Shown piece by piece: positions 56,335 to 63,610 of a DNA stretch of 63,610 nt. The position numbers were made by a program, and so were the translations under genes. Under the pieces are notes generated by a model. The model was not told the DNA's origin, searched no databases, and saw only the letters and a list, made by a program, of their open reading frames with translations. This stretch comes from Deltaproteobacteria bacterium (GTDB lineage Bacteria > Desulfobacterota > Desulfobaccia > Desulfobaccales > 0-14-0-80-60-11): the NCBI GenBank assembly GCA_016875015.1, contig VGSJ01000007.1, positions 1-63,610 of the forward strand. The letters are read 5' to 3'. Each line of letters opens with the position of its first letter. Position 1 is the first letter of the stretch.

Positions 56335-57348
56335 ATGACCATAAACCAGGTCAAAAGCCTCGAGAGCCTCGCACTGCAAAACATCCGGCACGCCCGGACC
56401 CCTGAGGAACTGGAACTGCTGCGGGTCAAACATTTGGGTCGCAAAGGGGATTTGACCGCGGTCCTGCGGAGTCTCGGAAAATTGGACCCGGAGGTTAGGC
56501 GGCACGTCGGCCAGGAAGCCAACCGGGCCAAAGAGGCCCTGGAAGCAGCCCTGGACGAAGCCCTGGGCGCCCTGAAGGCCGCGGCCCGCCTGGCGGGAAC
56601 CCCCGCCGCCGACGTCACCCTGCCGGGACGGCGCCTCCCCCGGGGCCGGCTCCACCCGTTGAACCGCATCATGGCGGAGGTCTGCGACATCTTTCTGCAC
56701 CTGGGCTTTGAGACGGTGGAAGGTCCCGAGGTGGAACTGGACTGGTATAACTTCGAGGCCCTCAACCTGCCCCCGGACCACCCGGCCCGGGACATGCAGG
56801 ACACGTTTTACTTCAACGACAAGGTGCTGCTCCGGACTCACACCTCCCCCATGCAGATTCGCACCATGGAAGTCCGCCAGCCCCCGGTGCGCATCATCGC
56901 CCCGGGCAAGGTCTATCGCCGGGACTCGGACATCACCCACTCCCCCATGTTTCACCAGGTGGAAGGCCTGCTGGTGGACAAAGGGGTGACCTTTGCCGAC
57001 CTCAAGGGGGTCCTGACCGCCTTCGTCCACCAGATGTTCGGCCCGGAGTTGGGCGTCCGCTTCCGCCCCAGCTACTTTCCCTTCACCGAACCCAGCGCCG
57101 AAGTGGACATCGAATGCGTCATGTGCGGGGGCCGCGGCTGCCGGGTCTGCAAGGCCACCGGCTGGCTGGAGGTCCTGGGTTCCGGCATGGTCCACCCCGC
57201 GGTCTTCGAGGCCGTGGGCTACGACCCGGAAACCTACACCGGCTTCGCCTTCGGGCTGGGCATCGAACGCATCGCCATGCTGAAGTACGGGGTTGACGAC
57301 ATCCGCCTTTTCTTCGACAACGACCTGCGGTTTCTGCGCCAATTCTGA
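56335..57348 (+). CDS. pheS: phenylalanyl-tRNA synthetase alpha subunit
   Basis: This 337-aa catalytic subunit needs PheT to form the active (alpha-beta)2 enzyme. An N-terminal coiled coil is followed by the class II core. Motif 2 is the [12 protein letters not shown] region, then [20 protein letters not shown] and [16 protein letters not shown]. Motif 3 is [19 protein letters not shown]. Unusually, no pheT follows: the next 494 bp are non-coding, then an unrelated gene. The start has only weak ribosome-binding sequence and may depend on coupling or another signal. Confidence 0.96.
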   Translation: MTINQVKSLESLALQNIRHARTPEELELLRVKHLGRKGDLTAVLRSLGKLDPEVRRHVGQEANRAKEALEAALDEALGALKAAARLAGTPAADVTLPGRRLPRGRLHPLNRIMAEVCDIFLHLGFETVEGPEVELDWYNFEALNLPPDHPARDMQDTFYFNDKVLLRTHTSPMQIRTMEVRQPPVRIIAPGKVYRRDSDITHSPMFHQVEGLLVDKGVTFADLKGVLTAFVHQMFGPELGVRFRPSYFPFTEPSAEVDIECVMCGGRGCRVCKATGWLEVLGSGMVHPAVFEAVGYDPETYTGFAFGLGIERIAMLKYGVDDIRLFFDNDLRFLRQF

Positions 57349-57842
57349 GCCAACCGTCGCCGGTGGCTGCACCTTTCTGCCCCGGCGCGCCTGCTGCCTC
57401 TATCCCCTAAATTCCGGCATCGCCTTAAATCTCCCTGACCAAACCCGGCCATGTCGTTATGCCGGCCATAGCTACAACTCTTCAGATTTCCCGGGCATTT
57501 GTGACAGTGGCAGGATAGGGCGCCAGGGGATGGAGCCGGAGTCTCTTGCCCATGCGGCCTCAGCGCTTCATCTGACACGCCGCTACCGAGCCGTGCCGGC
57601 CTGGGATTCTTAAACTCCTCAGCAGTGAAGTATCCGGGTTCTGAAAGTTTGCTTTGCCCAGATTTATGAAACCGTCTTTTTTTGCCGAAAACAATTTTAT
57701 CAGGCAATCTAAGCGGGGATTCGCCTTCCAGAAGAGGAGTTTTTGGGGGGGCGCCGGGCCTGGAGGTTTCAAAAACCATTTATTGACAGAGGCGGCCAAG
57801 CTGCCGCATAATGGCGCCTGAGCTCCTCAACCAGAGACCGCT
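57349..57842. other. gene-free stretch where pheT would be expected
   Basis: There is no PheT-like N-terminus, no repeat family member and no clear terminator. The last 100 bp are more AT-rich and probably hold the promoter of the HD-domain gene. Confidence 0.6.
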
Positions 57843-58901
57843 ATGGGCTTCAATGAAAAATTCATTAAGGAGATCGGCCCCCCTGCCGCGGCCGCGGCCG
57901 GCCAGCGCGCCCCATCCCCCTCTCCTACCTCCGCCGACCCGCCCCTAACTCCGGGAACGGGACCCGGCACGCCCGAATTCCTGAGATTCGAGGACCTGGT
58001 AGCCATGGGGGATCCTCAGAAAATCCTGGAGGAGGTTACCAAGATTGTCCGCTTGATGTATCCGGCCGCCAATTTCAACCCGGTGCAAGATGTCTTTAAA
58101 GACGTGGTAAAACTATTTCGCGGGGAATACCCGGGGTACCGCGCCTGCAACACCTGGTACCATAACTTGAGGCATACCACCGACTGTCTGCTGGCCATGG
58201 CCAGACTCATACACGGCGGTTTTATCCAGGGGATGGTGATGGAGGCAAGGGACGTGGCCCTGGGGTTGATCGCCGCTCTCCTGCACGATACCGGCTATAT
58301 TCAAACCGCGGAGGATGATTACGGCACCGGCGCCAAGTACACTATGGTTCATGTGGAGCGCAGCATAGAGTTTATGAAAATATATTTCGCCCAGCATGGA
58401 TACGCTTCGGAGGATTTTCTCTTCTGCAGTAAATGTCTGGAATGTACCGGCCTGGAGGTAAAAATCGGGGAATTGGCATTTATCTCCCGCCACCATGAAA
58501 CCTTGGGGCAGATGCTGGGAACCGCGGACCTGCTGGGACAAATGGCGGATCGGACCTACCTGGAAAGACTTCCCTTTCTTTACCATGAATTTAAGGAAGG
58601 CGGCGTTCAGGGTTTTGCCGATGAACTAGATTTGCTGCAAAAAACCCCAGCTTTCTGGGAGTTTACCCAAAAGCGGCTTGCCGGCGAATTGGGAGGGGTG
58701 GACCGTTTCATGCGAGGCCATTTCCGGGTCCGTTGGGGCATCGACCTGGACATGGGCCGGGAGGCTGTGGAAAAAAATATCGCGTACTTACAGTTTATCC
58801 TGGCAAATCACGGCGACGATTATCAAAGATACTTAAGACGCGACGGCTTGATACAAATCTTTCAGGAAATGAGGCGGCAGCAAGGAAGTGGGGAGTTTTG
58901 A
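57843..58901 (+). CDS. HD-domain phosphohydrolase
   Basis: This 352-aa soluble protein has a Pro/Ala/Ser-rich N-terminus (about 12-45, probably disordered). A helical metal-dependent phosphohydrolase domain follows, with WYHNLRHTTDCL (His107, His111) and LIAALLHDTGY (His148-Asp149), and a later ISRHHETLGQML. The YHNxxH...HD arrangement is like class I cyclic-nucleotide phosphodiesterases more than standard HD-GYP proteins, but identity to that class is not demonstrated. No sensor domain is attached. It stands alone. Confidence 0.8.
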   Translation: MGFNEKFIKEIGPPAAAAAGQRAPSPSPTSADPPLTPGTGPGTPEFLRFEDLVAMGDPQKILEEVTKIVRLMYPAANFNPVQDVFKDVVKLFRGEYPGYRACNTWYHNLRHTTDCLLAMARLIHGGFIQGMVMEARDVALGLIAALLHDTGYIQTAEDDYGTGAKYTMVHVERSIEFMKIYFAQHGYASEDFLFCSKCLECTGLEVKIGELAFISRHHETLGQMLGTADLLGQMADRTYLERLPFLYHEFKEGGVQGFADELDLLQKTPAFWEFTQKRLAGELGGVDRFMRGHFRVRWGIDLDMGREAVEKNIAYLQFILANHGDDYQRYLRRDGLIQIFQEMRRQQGSGEF

Positions 58902-59100
58902 GTTTTTCTCATATCGAGTTGTCCTGTTTGCGGCCGATTCAGCCTCCTGATTGACGAGATATAAGTTTGAAGGATGGGAGAGCTTGCTTGAACGTTTGCC
59001 TGAGGCCCCCGATTGCCTTAATGTGAACCATCTTCAGGAATTTGCGGACCATAATGTGGTTTTTTGGGTGCCCGGGGCCGACCCTGCGGTATAATCCGGT

Positions 59101-59952
59101 ATGGAGAACCTGGTGCTCTCACCCCACCTTGACCGCCTCATCGACCTGGCCCTGGAAGAGGACCTGGGGCCGGGGGATGTCACCACCCAGGCCCTTGTGC
59201 CCCCGGAGTTGCAGGGGGAAGCCCATATCCGGGCCAAGGCCGCCCTGGTGGTGGCGGGTCTGCCCGTCGCGGCCCGGGTTTTTCGTAAGCTGGATGCGGG
59301 CCTAGTCTTCGCCGCGGCAGTGGCCGACGGCCAGACAGTGGCCGAAGGCCAGATCCTGGCCCGCCTCACCGGCCCCGTGGCCTCGATCCTCACCGGCGAG
59401 CGGGTCGCCCTCAATTTTCTCCAGCGCCTCTCGGGCATCGCCACCTTCACCCGGGCCATGGTGGCCCAGGTCGGGGGCGAAACCGCCCTGGTGGACACCC
59501 GGAAAACCACCCCGGGCTGGCGGGTTCTGGAAAAATACGCGGTGCGTTTGGGCGGCGGCCGCAACCACCGCCTGGGGCTCTACGACGGGGTGCTCATCAA
59601 GAACAACCACCTGACCGCGGTGGGCTCAATCAGCGAGGCCGTGCGGCAGGCCAAAGCCACGGTCCACCACCTGCTCAGGATCGAAGTGGAAGTGACGGAC
59701 TTAAACGGCTTGGCAGAGGCCCTGAACGCCGGCGCCGACCTCATCCTGCTGGACAACCTGGACGACGCCGCCCTGCGCCAGGCCGTGGAGCTTACCCGGG
59801 GCCGGGCCATACTCGAAGCCTCCGGCTCCATGACCGCAGAGCGCCTGCCCCAGGTGGCGGCCACCGGGGTCAACCTCATCTCCATGGGCGCCCTGACCCA
59901 CAGCGCCCCGGCCGTGGATATCCACCTGCGGTTGATTAAGGTCTGGCGGTAG
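59101..59952 (+). CDS. nadC: nicotinate-nucleotide pyrophosphorylase (carboxylating)
   Basis: NadC converts quinolinate and PRPP to nicotinate mononucleotide in de novo NAD synthesis. The 283-aa protein shows LALEEDLGPGDVTTQAL at the N-terminus, ERVALNFLQRLSGIATFTR, and the active-site blocks VDTRKTTPGWRVLEKYAVR and GGGRNHRLGLYDGVLIKNNH. Near the end are LDNLDDAALRQAV and EASGSM. nadA and nadB are not nearby. G/C-run repeats follow. Confidence 0.97.
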   Translation: MENLVLSPHLDRLIDLALEEDLGPGDVTTQALVPPELQGEAHIRAKAALVVAGLPVAARVFRKLDAGLVFAAAVADGQTVAEGQILARLTGPVASILTGERVALNFLQRLSGIATFTRAMVAQVGGETALVDTRKTTPGWRVLEKYAVRLGGGRNHRLGLYDGVLIKNNHLTAVGSISEAVRQAKATVHHLLRIEVEVTDLNGLAEALNAGADLILLDNLDDAALRQAVELTRGRAILEASGSMTAERLPQVAATGVNLISMGALTHSAPAVDIHLRLIKVWR

Positions 59953-59953
59953 T

Positions 59954-60060
59954 TTTTTGGGGGAGGGGGCAAAGGACACCCGCCCTTTCCCCCTCCCCCA
60001 AACCCCCACCCCCAATCCCTTCCAGGGGGTTGGGAGGGGAGTTTGAGGGGAGGGTGAGGG
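59954..60060. repeat. GGGGGAGGGGG/CCCCCTCCCCC repeats
   Basis: G-run and C-run inverted pairs could form a hairpin after nadC. proC converges from the right. Confidence 0.6.
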
Positions 60061-60093
60061 ACTTGACTTACGCCAAATCCCCCGGTCCTCCCC

Positions 60094-60930
60094 TCAACCC
60101 GTTTTCCCCAATTCCTTCGACCGCGCCGCCGCGGCGGCCACCGCGTCCATGACTGCGCCCCTAAAGCCGCGCTTCTCCAGGGCATGGAGGCCGGCGATGG
60201 TGGTCCCTCCCGGGGAGGTCACCATGTCCTTCAGGAGCGCCGGGGGCATCTGCTCCTCATGGCAGAGGCGGGCCGTGCCCAGGACCGTCTGGGTGGCCAG
60301 GGTCAGGGCCAGGGGGCGGGGCAGCCCCATTTGCACCCCGCCGTCCGCCAGGGCCTCGATGAACACGGCCACAAAGGCCGGGCCGCTGCCGCTTAAGCCG
60401 GTGACCGCATCCATGAGTCTTTCCTCCACCACCACGGCCTGTCCCACGGCCCGGAACAGATCCAGGGCCAGGGCCAGGTCTTCCGGGGTGACGCCGCGGC
60501 CCGGGGCCAGGGCCGCGATCCCGGCCCCTACGAGGGTGGGGGTATTGGGCATGACCCGGACCACCCGGGAATCGGGGCAGGCCCCTTCCAGAACCTCCAG
60601 GGGGACTCCCGCGGCGATGGAAATGATGAGATGCCAGGGCCGGGCGAATTCTTTGACGCCGGCCAGGACGCCGGGCAGCACCTGCGGTTTGACCCCCAGC
60701 ACCACCACCTTGGCGTGCATCACCTCGGGGTTGTCCAAAGCGGCCGAAACCCCCAGCTCATCCATCTGGGCCTGCCGGGCCGGGTCCGGGTCGTAGTAGA
60801 TCAGGTTTTCCCGGGGAACCAAGCCCCCCGCCAGCAACCCCCGGATGATGGCCCCGCCCATGCTGCCGGCGCCGATGAACCCCAGCTTTATTTCCGCCAA
60901 CCGGCCTTTTCCCGGTTCTATCATTGACAT
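60094..60930 (-). CDS. proC: pyrroline-5-carboxylate reductase
   Basis: ProC carries out the last step of proline synthesis using NAD(P)H. The 278-aa protein has the dinucleotide-binding LGFIGAGSMGGAIIRGL, VVVLGVKPQVLPGVL, VRVMPNTPTLVGAG, and the C-terminal signature DAVTGLSGSGPAFV followed by MVTSPGGTTIAGLHALEKRGF. About 14 residues before the first strand may not all be translated; a later start is possible. It is convergent with nadC. Confidence 0.96.
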   Translation of the reverse strand: MSMIEPGKGRLAEIKLGFIGAGSMGGAIIRGLLAGGLVPRENLIYYDPDPARQAQMDELGVSAALDNPEVMHAKVVVLGVKPQVLPGVLAGVKEFARPWHLIISIAAGVPLEVLEGACPDSRVVRVMPNTPTLVGAGIAALAPGRGVTPEDLALALDLFRAVGQAVVVEERLMDAVTGLSGSGPAFVAVFIEALADGGVQMGLPRPLALTLATQTVLGTARLCHEEQMPPALLKDMVTSPGGTTIAGLHALEKRGFRGAVMDAVAAAAARSKELGKTG

Positions 60931-61063
60931 GGACCCTATCTCCCGTCATAGTTTCAGGTAATAGCTATTGTGGCATACCTGCCGGGCTGATTGCATGGAA
61001 AAAGTGCCGGGAAAATCTCAATTCCCCGGCGGCGGGGGTCATGGAGCCAAAGGGGGGGACCTG

Positions 61064-61939
61064 ATGATGATGTTTAAAAACCGCTTACAAAGACTTCCCG
61101 CGGTCAGACTCGGCCTCATCCTCCTGTGGCTTCTGGCCTGGACTGGAGGGGGTCTGGCCGCTGACTCCGCGCCGTTGCCCGCGCAGGCTTGGAACCTCCG
61201 CCAGGTGGAGCGACTCAAGACTGCCGGCGAAGGCGCCCTGACCTTTGCGGTCCTGGGAGACAGCCGCAGCAACCCGCCGGTCTTTGCCCAGGTGCTTAAA
61301 AGCATAGCCCGCGACCCCGGCCTGGCCTTCGCCATAGAGGTTGGGGATATGGTGGAGCAGGGCACCTTGGAGCAATTCGACGCTTTCTTCAAACAAATCC
61401 GGTCAGCCGTCCGGCTCCCGTTTCTCGCGGTGGTGGGCAATCACGATCTGGGGAAGGACCATGACCTGACCCTCTACCGGGAGATTTTCGGACCCGATTA
61501 CTATGCCTTCCAGATCAAGGGCAACTACTTCATCATGGTCAATGACACGGAGGTGGGCGGGGTCGGCGAGCCGCAGTGGCGCTGGCTGGAAGACGAGCTG
61601 AAAAAATCCCGGGCTTACAAGACCCGCCTGGTGTTTCTCCATATTCCCCTCTTTGACCCCCGGGGAGGCGAAAATCGCCACTGCCTGCCGGAAACAACCG
61701 GACGCCGTCTGGCCGCCCTTTTTCGTCAATATCACGTGACCCATATCTTTGCCGGCCATATCCACAGCTACTTTTCCGGCCACTGGGACGGCGTCCCCTT
61801 TACCATCACCGGCGGGGCCGGGGCGCCCCTCTACGGGACCGATCCCGAGCATTTTTTTTATCACTATCTCAAGGTCACCCTAAAAGAGGGTGCGGTTCAG
61901 GTCGAGGTGCAGCGGATCAAAGCGGAAGGGGATCACTAG
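61064..61939 (+). CDS. secreted metallophosphoesterase
   Basis: This 291-aa calcineurin-like phosphoesterase has an N-terminal signal peptide (basic MMMFKNRLQRLPAVR, then a hydrophobic helix ending near GGGLAAD), so it acts outside the cytoplasm. Metal-binding blocks are in order: LGDSRSN (about 61), VGDMVEQG, VGNHDLGKDH, FLHIPLF and FAGHIHSYF. The GDSR variant replaces the usual DxH opening of the family but is common in secreted members. The substrate is unknown. AGGGGGGG lies before the ATG cluster, and pdxA starts 4 bp after its stop, so the two are cotranscribed. Confidence 0.85.
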   Translation: MMMFKNRLQRLPAVRLGLILLWLLAWTGGGLAADSAPLPAQAWNLRQVERLKTAGEGALTFAVLGDSRSNPPVFAQVLKSIARDPGLAFAIEVGDMVEQGTLEQFDAFFKQIRSAVRLPFLAVVGNHDLGKDHDLTLYREIFGPDYYAFQIKGNYFIMVNDTEVGGVGEPQWRWLEDELKKSRAYKTRLVFLHIPLFDPRGGENRHCLPETTGRRLAALFRQYHVTHIFAGHIHSYFSGHWDGVPFTITGGAGAPLYGTDPEHFFYHYLKVTLKEGAVQVEVQRIKAEGDH

Positions 61940-61943
61940 CCTG

Positions 61944-62960
61944 ATGACCGTATCGATGGATAGACCCATTCTGGCCCTGACCATGGGCGACCCGGTGGGG
62001 GTGGGGCCCGAGATCATGGTCAAGGCCCTGGTTGACGCCCGGATTTACCAGGTGTGCCGGCCTCTGGTCCTCGGCGACCGGAGCGCCCTGGAGCTGGCCC
62101 GCCTGGCCCTGGACCCGGCCCTCAAAATCCATGTGGCCGACCGCCCGGCCGCAGGACGTTACCAGCACGGGACCCTGGACCTCATGCCCCTGTCCCAGCT
62201 GGCGCCCCGGGACCTGAAGTACGGCCGCCCCACCTCGGCATCCGGGGCGGCCATGGTCGGCTACATCCTCACCGCCATTGATCTGGCCCTGGCGGAAAAA
62301 GTGGCGGGCCTGGTCACCGCCCCCATCAGTAAGATTTCTATGAAGCTCTCGGGCTACAATTATCCTGGGCACACCGAACTTTTGGCGGAAAAGACCAATA
62401 CCTCTGAATTTGCCATGATGCTGGCCGGGGGGGAATTCCGGGTGGTCCTGGCCACCATCCACTGCGCCCTGGCCGAGGTGCCCAAACGGCTCACCCAGGA
62501 GGGGCTGGTGCGGCTCTTTGCCCTCACCGCCCGGGCCTTGGACCGGGACTTCGGCCTGGCCGGCGCGCCCCTGGGGGTGGCGGCCCTCAACCCCCACGCC
62601 AGCGAAGACGGCATGTTCGGCCACGAAGAAGAGGAAATCATCATCCCCGCGGTCAAGGAAGCCCAGGCCGCGGGCCTGCCGGTGGAAGGCCCCTTTCCCG
62701 CCGACACGTTGTTCTGGCGCCATAACCAGGGGGAGTTCGCCGCCATCATCTGCATGTACCACGACCAGGGGCTCATCCCCCTGAAACTTTTGCACTTCAT
62801 GGACGGGGTGAACGTCACCCTGGGGCTGCCCATCATCCGCACTTCGGTGGACCACGGCACCGCCTACGACCTGGCGGGGACCGGCAAGGCCGCGCCGGAT
62901 TCCCTCAAGGCCGCGATCGTGATGGCCGCGGAAATGGCGCAGCGGCGCTCGGGGGAGTAG
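61944..62960 (+). CDS. pdxA: 4-hydroxythreonine-4-phosphate dehydrogenase
   Basis: PdxA oxidises 4-phosphohydroxy-L-threonine in the DXP-dependent pyridoxal phosphate route. The 338-aa protein opens LALTMGDPVGVGPEIMVKAL. The zinc-site histidines lie in YPGHTELLA, TIHCALAEVP and ICMYHDQGLIPLK, and NPHASEDGMFGHEE and RTSVDHGTAYDLAG are further family blocks. The ATG at 61944 is preferred; 61956 is an alternative. It directly follows the metallophosphoesterase gene. Confidence 0.96.
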   Translation: MTVSMDRPILALTMGDPVGVGPEIMVKALVDARIYQVCRPLVLGDRSALELARLALDPALKIHVADRPAAGRYQHGTLDLMPLSQLAPRDLKYGRPTSASGAAMVGYILTAIDLALAEKVAGLVTAPISKISMKLSGYNYPGHTELLAEKTNTSEFAMMLAGGEFRVVLATIHCALAEVPKRLTQEGLVRLFALTARALDRDFGLAGAPLGVAALNPHASEDGMFGHEEEEIIIPAVKEAQAAGLPVEGPFPADTLFWRHNQGEFAAIICMYHDQGLIPLKLLHFMDGVNVTLGLPIIRTSVDHGTAYDLAGTGKAAPDSLKAAIVMAAEMAQRRSGE

Positions 62961-62989
62961 GGGTAAGAGTTGGAGGGAGGGGGTGTGGG

Positions 62990-63056
62990 TGAGGCGGGCA
63001 CGGAGGCCCGCCCTGCCATCAACGAGCGTAAGGGCGGGTTTTAAACCCGCCCCTAC
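62990..63056. repeat. palindromic repeats after pdxA
   Basis: GGCGGGCACGGAGGCCCGCC is followed by AAGGGCGGGTTTTAAACCCGCCCCTA, the latter related to the core of the 100-bp element. Confidence 0.7.
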
Positions 63057-63062
63057 CGCCAG

Positions 63063-63481
63063 CTATCCCCCTAAGCTCCTGTCCCGGTTTCGGACTTCCC
63101 GGGTAATCCGCTCCACCAGGCGAGTTTCTTGAGCCATCTCCAATTCATAACGCGATTGGAGATTGAGCCAGAATTGCGGCGTGGTTTGGAAATCGCGGGC
63201 CAGGCGCAAGGCGGTATCCACGGTGATGGACCTCTGACCCCGGACAATTTCATTGATCCTCTGGGCCGGCACTCCCAAATCGCGGCCGAGCTTGTTCTGG
63301 CTGATACCCAGAGGTTTGATACTGAGTTGCACTCAAAAGGTTATTTTCTGTAGCCGCAGGCTTTAGCCTGCGCCTGCACAGGCTGGAAAGCCTGTGCCAC
63401 CCTTTGACTGCAATCTGGTATGAGGTATTCCTCCAAGAGAATTTCTCCCAGGTGCACCGGAGGCAGTTTCTTTAACGTCAT
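63063..63481 (-). pseudogene. higA: higA-type antitoxin gene interrupted by a mobile element
   Basis: The N-terminal piece starts at 63481 (MTLKKLPPVHLGEILLEEYL, with GAGG upstream). The rest is in another frame on the far side of an insertion (KPLGISQNKLGRDLGVPAQR, INEIVRGQRSITVDTALRLA, then FWLNLQSRYELEMA). Taking out 63320-63420 plus one TCA copy rejoins EEYL to KPLGIS, exactly the continuous HigA family sequence, and gives a 104-aa protein. The insertion of 104 bp shifts the frame. No higB is seen in the remaining 130 bp of the window. Confidence 0.9.
63320..63420. mobile_element. 101-bp MITE-like element inside higA
   Basis: The terminal repeats are TACTGAGTTGCACTCAAA and TTTGACTGCAATCTGGTA (inverted, imperfect). 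Target duplication is TGA on the plus strand (63317-63319 and 63421-63423), which reads TCA in the gene. The core carries GCAGGCTTTAGCCTGC and GCACAGGCTGGAAAGCCTGTGC palindromes, the same modules that are scattered elsewhere in the window. Confidence 0.9.
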
Positions 63482-63540
63482 AGTCTTATCCTCAATGATA
63501 TAGCGATTGCCAAAAGTTTTTTCCGATAGCGGAATCATTC

Positions 63541-63610
63541 TAATCCCCCCTAACCCCCCTTTAGAAAAGGGGGGAACTACAGAGAATTGCTGGGAAAGTC
63601 CCCCTTTGAA
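63541..63610. repeat. CCCCCCTAACCCCCC...AAAGGGGGG repeat at window edge
   Basis: This is the same family as the resident repeat split at 3603-3910 (CCCCTTTGAACAAGGGG plus ATTTAGGGGG). It continues beyond the window. Confidence 0.6.

Overview
The window looks like a chromosomal segment of a GC-rich, Gram-negative anaerobe, most likely a member of the Desulfobacterota (former Deltaproteobacteria). Pointers are the tig-clpP-clpX-lon order, thrS-infC-rpmI-rplT-pheS, an infC that appears to start at AUC, two genes for hopanoid cyclitol-ether side chains (hpnJ, hpnK), a menaquinone prenyltransferase, LPS-type glycosyltransferases, a benzoate/aryl-CoA-ligase-like enzyme and a c-di-GMP-I riboswitch. 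This placement is inferred from gene content; no rRNA is present.

Layout. 1-6.1 kb: pth, a broken transposase-like gene, a glutamine-amidotransferase-like protein with an altered triad, a lipoprotein, and an AT-rich methyltransferase-nuclease fusion. 6.1-9.6 kb (minus): TPR-like protein, dnaJ-like, moaC, dksA-like, rlmN. 9.7-15.3 kb: mqsRA, an orphan higA, an M18 aminopeptidase and small unknowns. 15.4-21.9 kb: tRNA-Leu, tig-clpP-clpX-lon, tRNA-Val, tRNA-Asp. 22-28.1 kb: a HAD-like protein, then minus-strand hpnJ, a second radical SAM gene and hpnK, then a radical SAM pseudogene. 28.3-30.8 kb: a lipoprotein fusing a beta-lactamase-fold hydrolase to a NamZ-type exo-muramidase. 32.0-38.4 kb: c-di-GMP riboswitch, flp pilin, cpaB, cpaE/tadZ, cpaF/tadA, tadB, tadC. 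38.4-46 kb: mdh, menA-like, a heavily damaged small gene, asparaginase II, HIT protein, LapA-like protein, mutS. 46.2-52.5 kb: two glycosyltransferases, CoA ligase, purA. 52.5-57.3 kb: translation cluster thrS to pheS without pheT. 57.8-63.6 kb: HD hydrolase, nadC, proC, metallophosphoesterase, pdxA, and a higA split by a small mobile element.

The most distinctive feature is the density of short palindromic and MITE-like repeats between genes. I could define elements with target-site duplications: two identical 100-bp copies (3651-3750, 33598-33697), a 101-bp element that interrupts a higA gene and whose removal restores the frame exactly (63320-63420), a 136-bp relative (41149-41284), and a 110-bp element of another family flanked by AAATAT (40602-40711). 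The first four share TAC...GTA ends and 3-bp TNA duplications but carry different palindromic cores. They sit inside the Tad operon, next to a ribosome-binding site, and inside genes, so they are shaping gene content and possibly expression here.

The clearest regulatory link is the c-di-GMP-I riboswitch preceding the flp-tad operon, which ties pilus production to a surface-attachment second messenger. Other control points seen are a terminator-like attenuator 12 nt before thrS, a likely AUC start in infC, and operator palindromes at mqsRA and the orphan higA.
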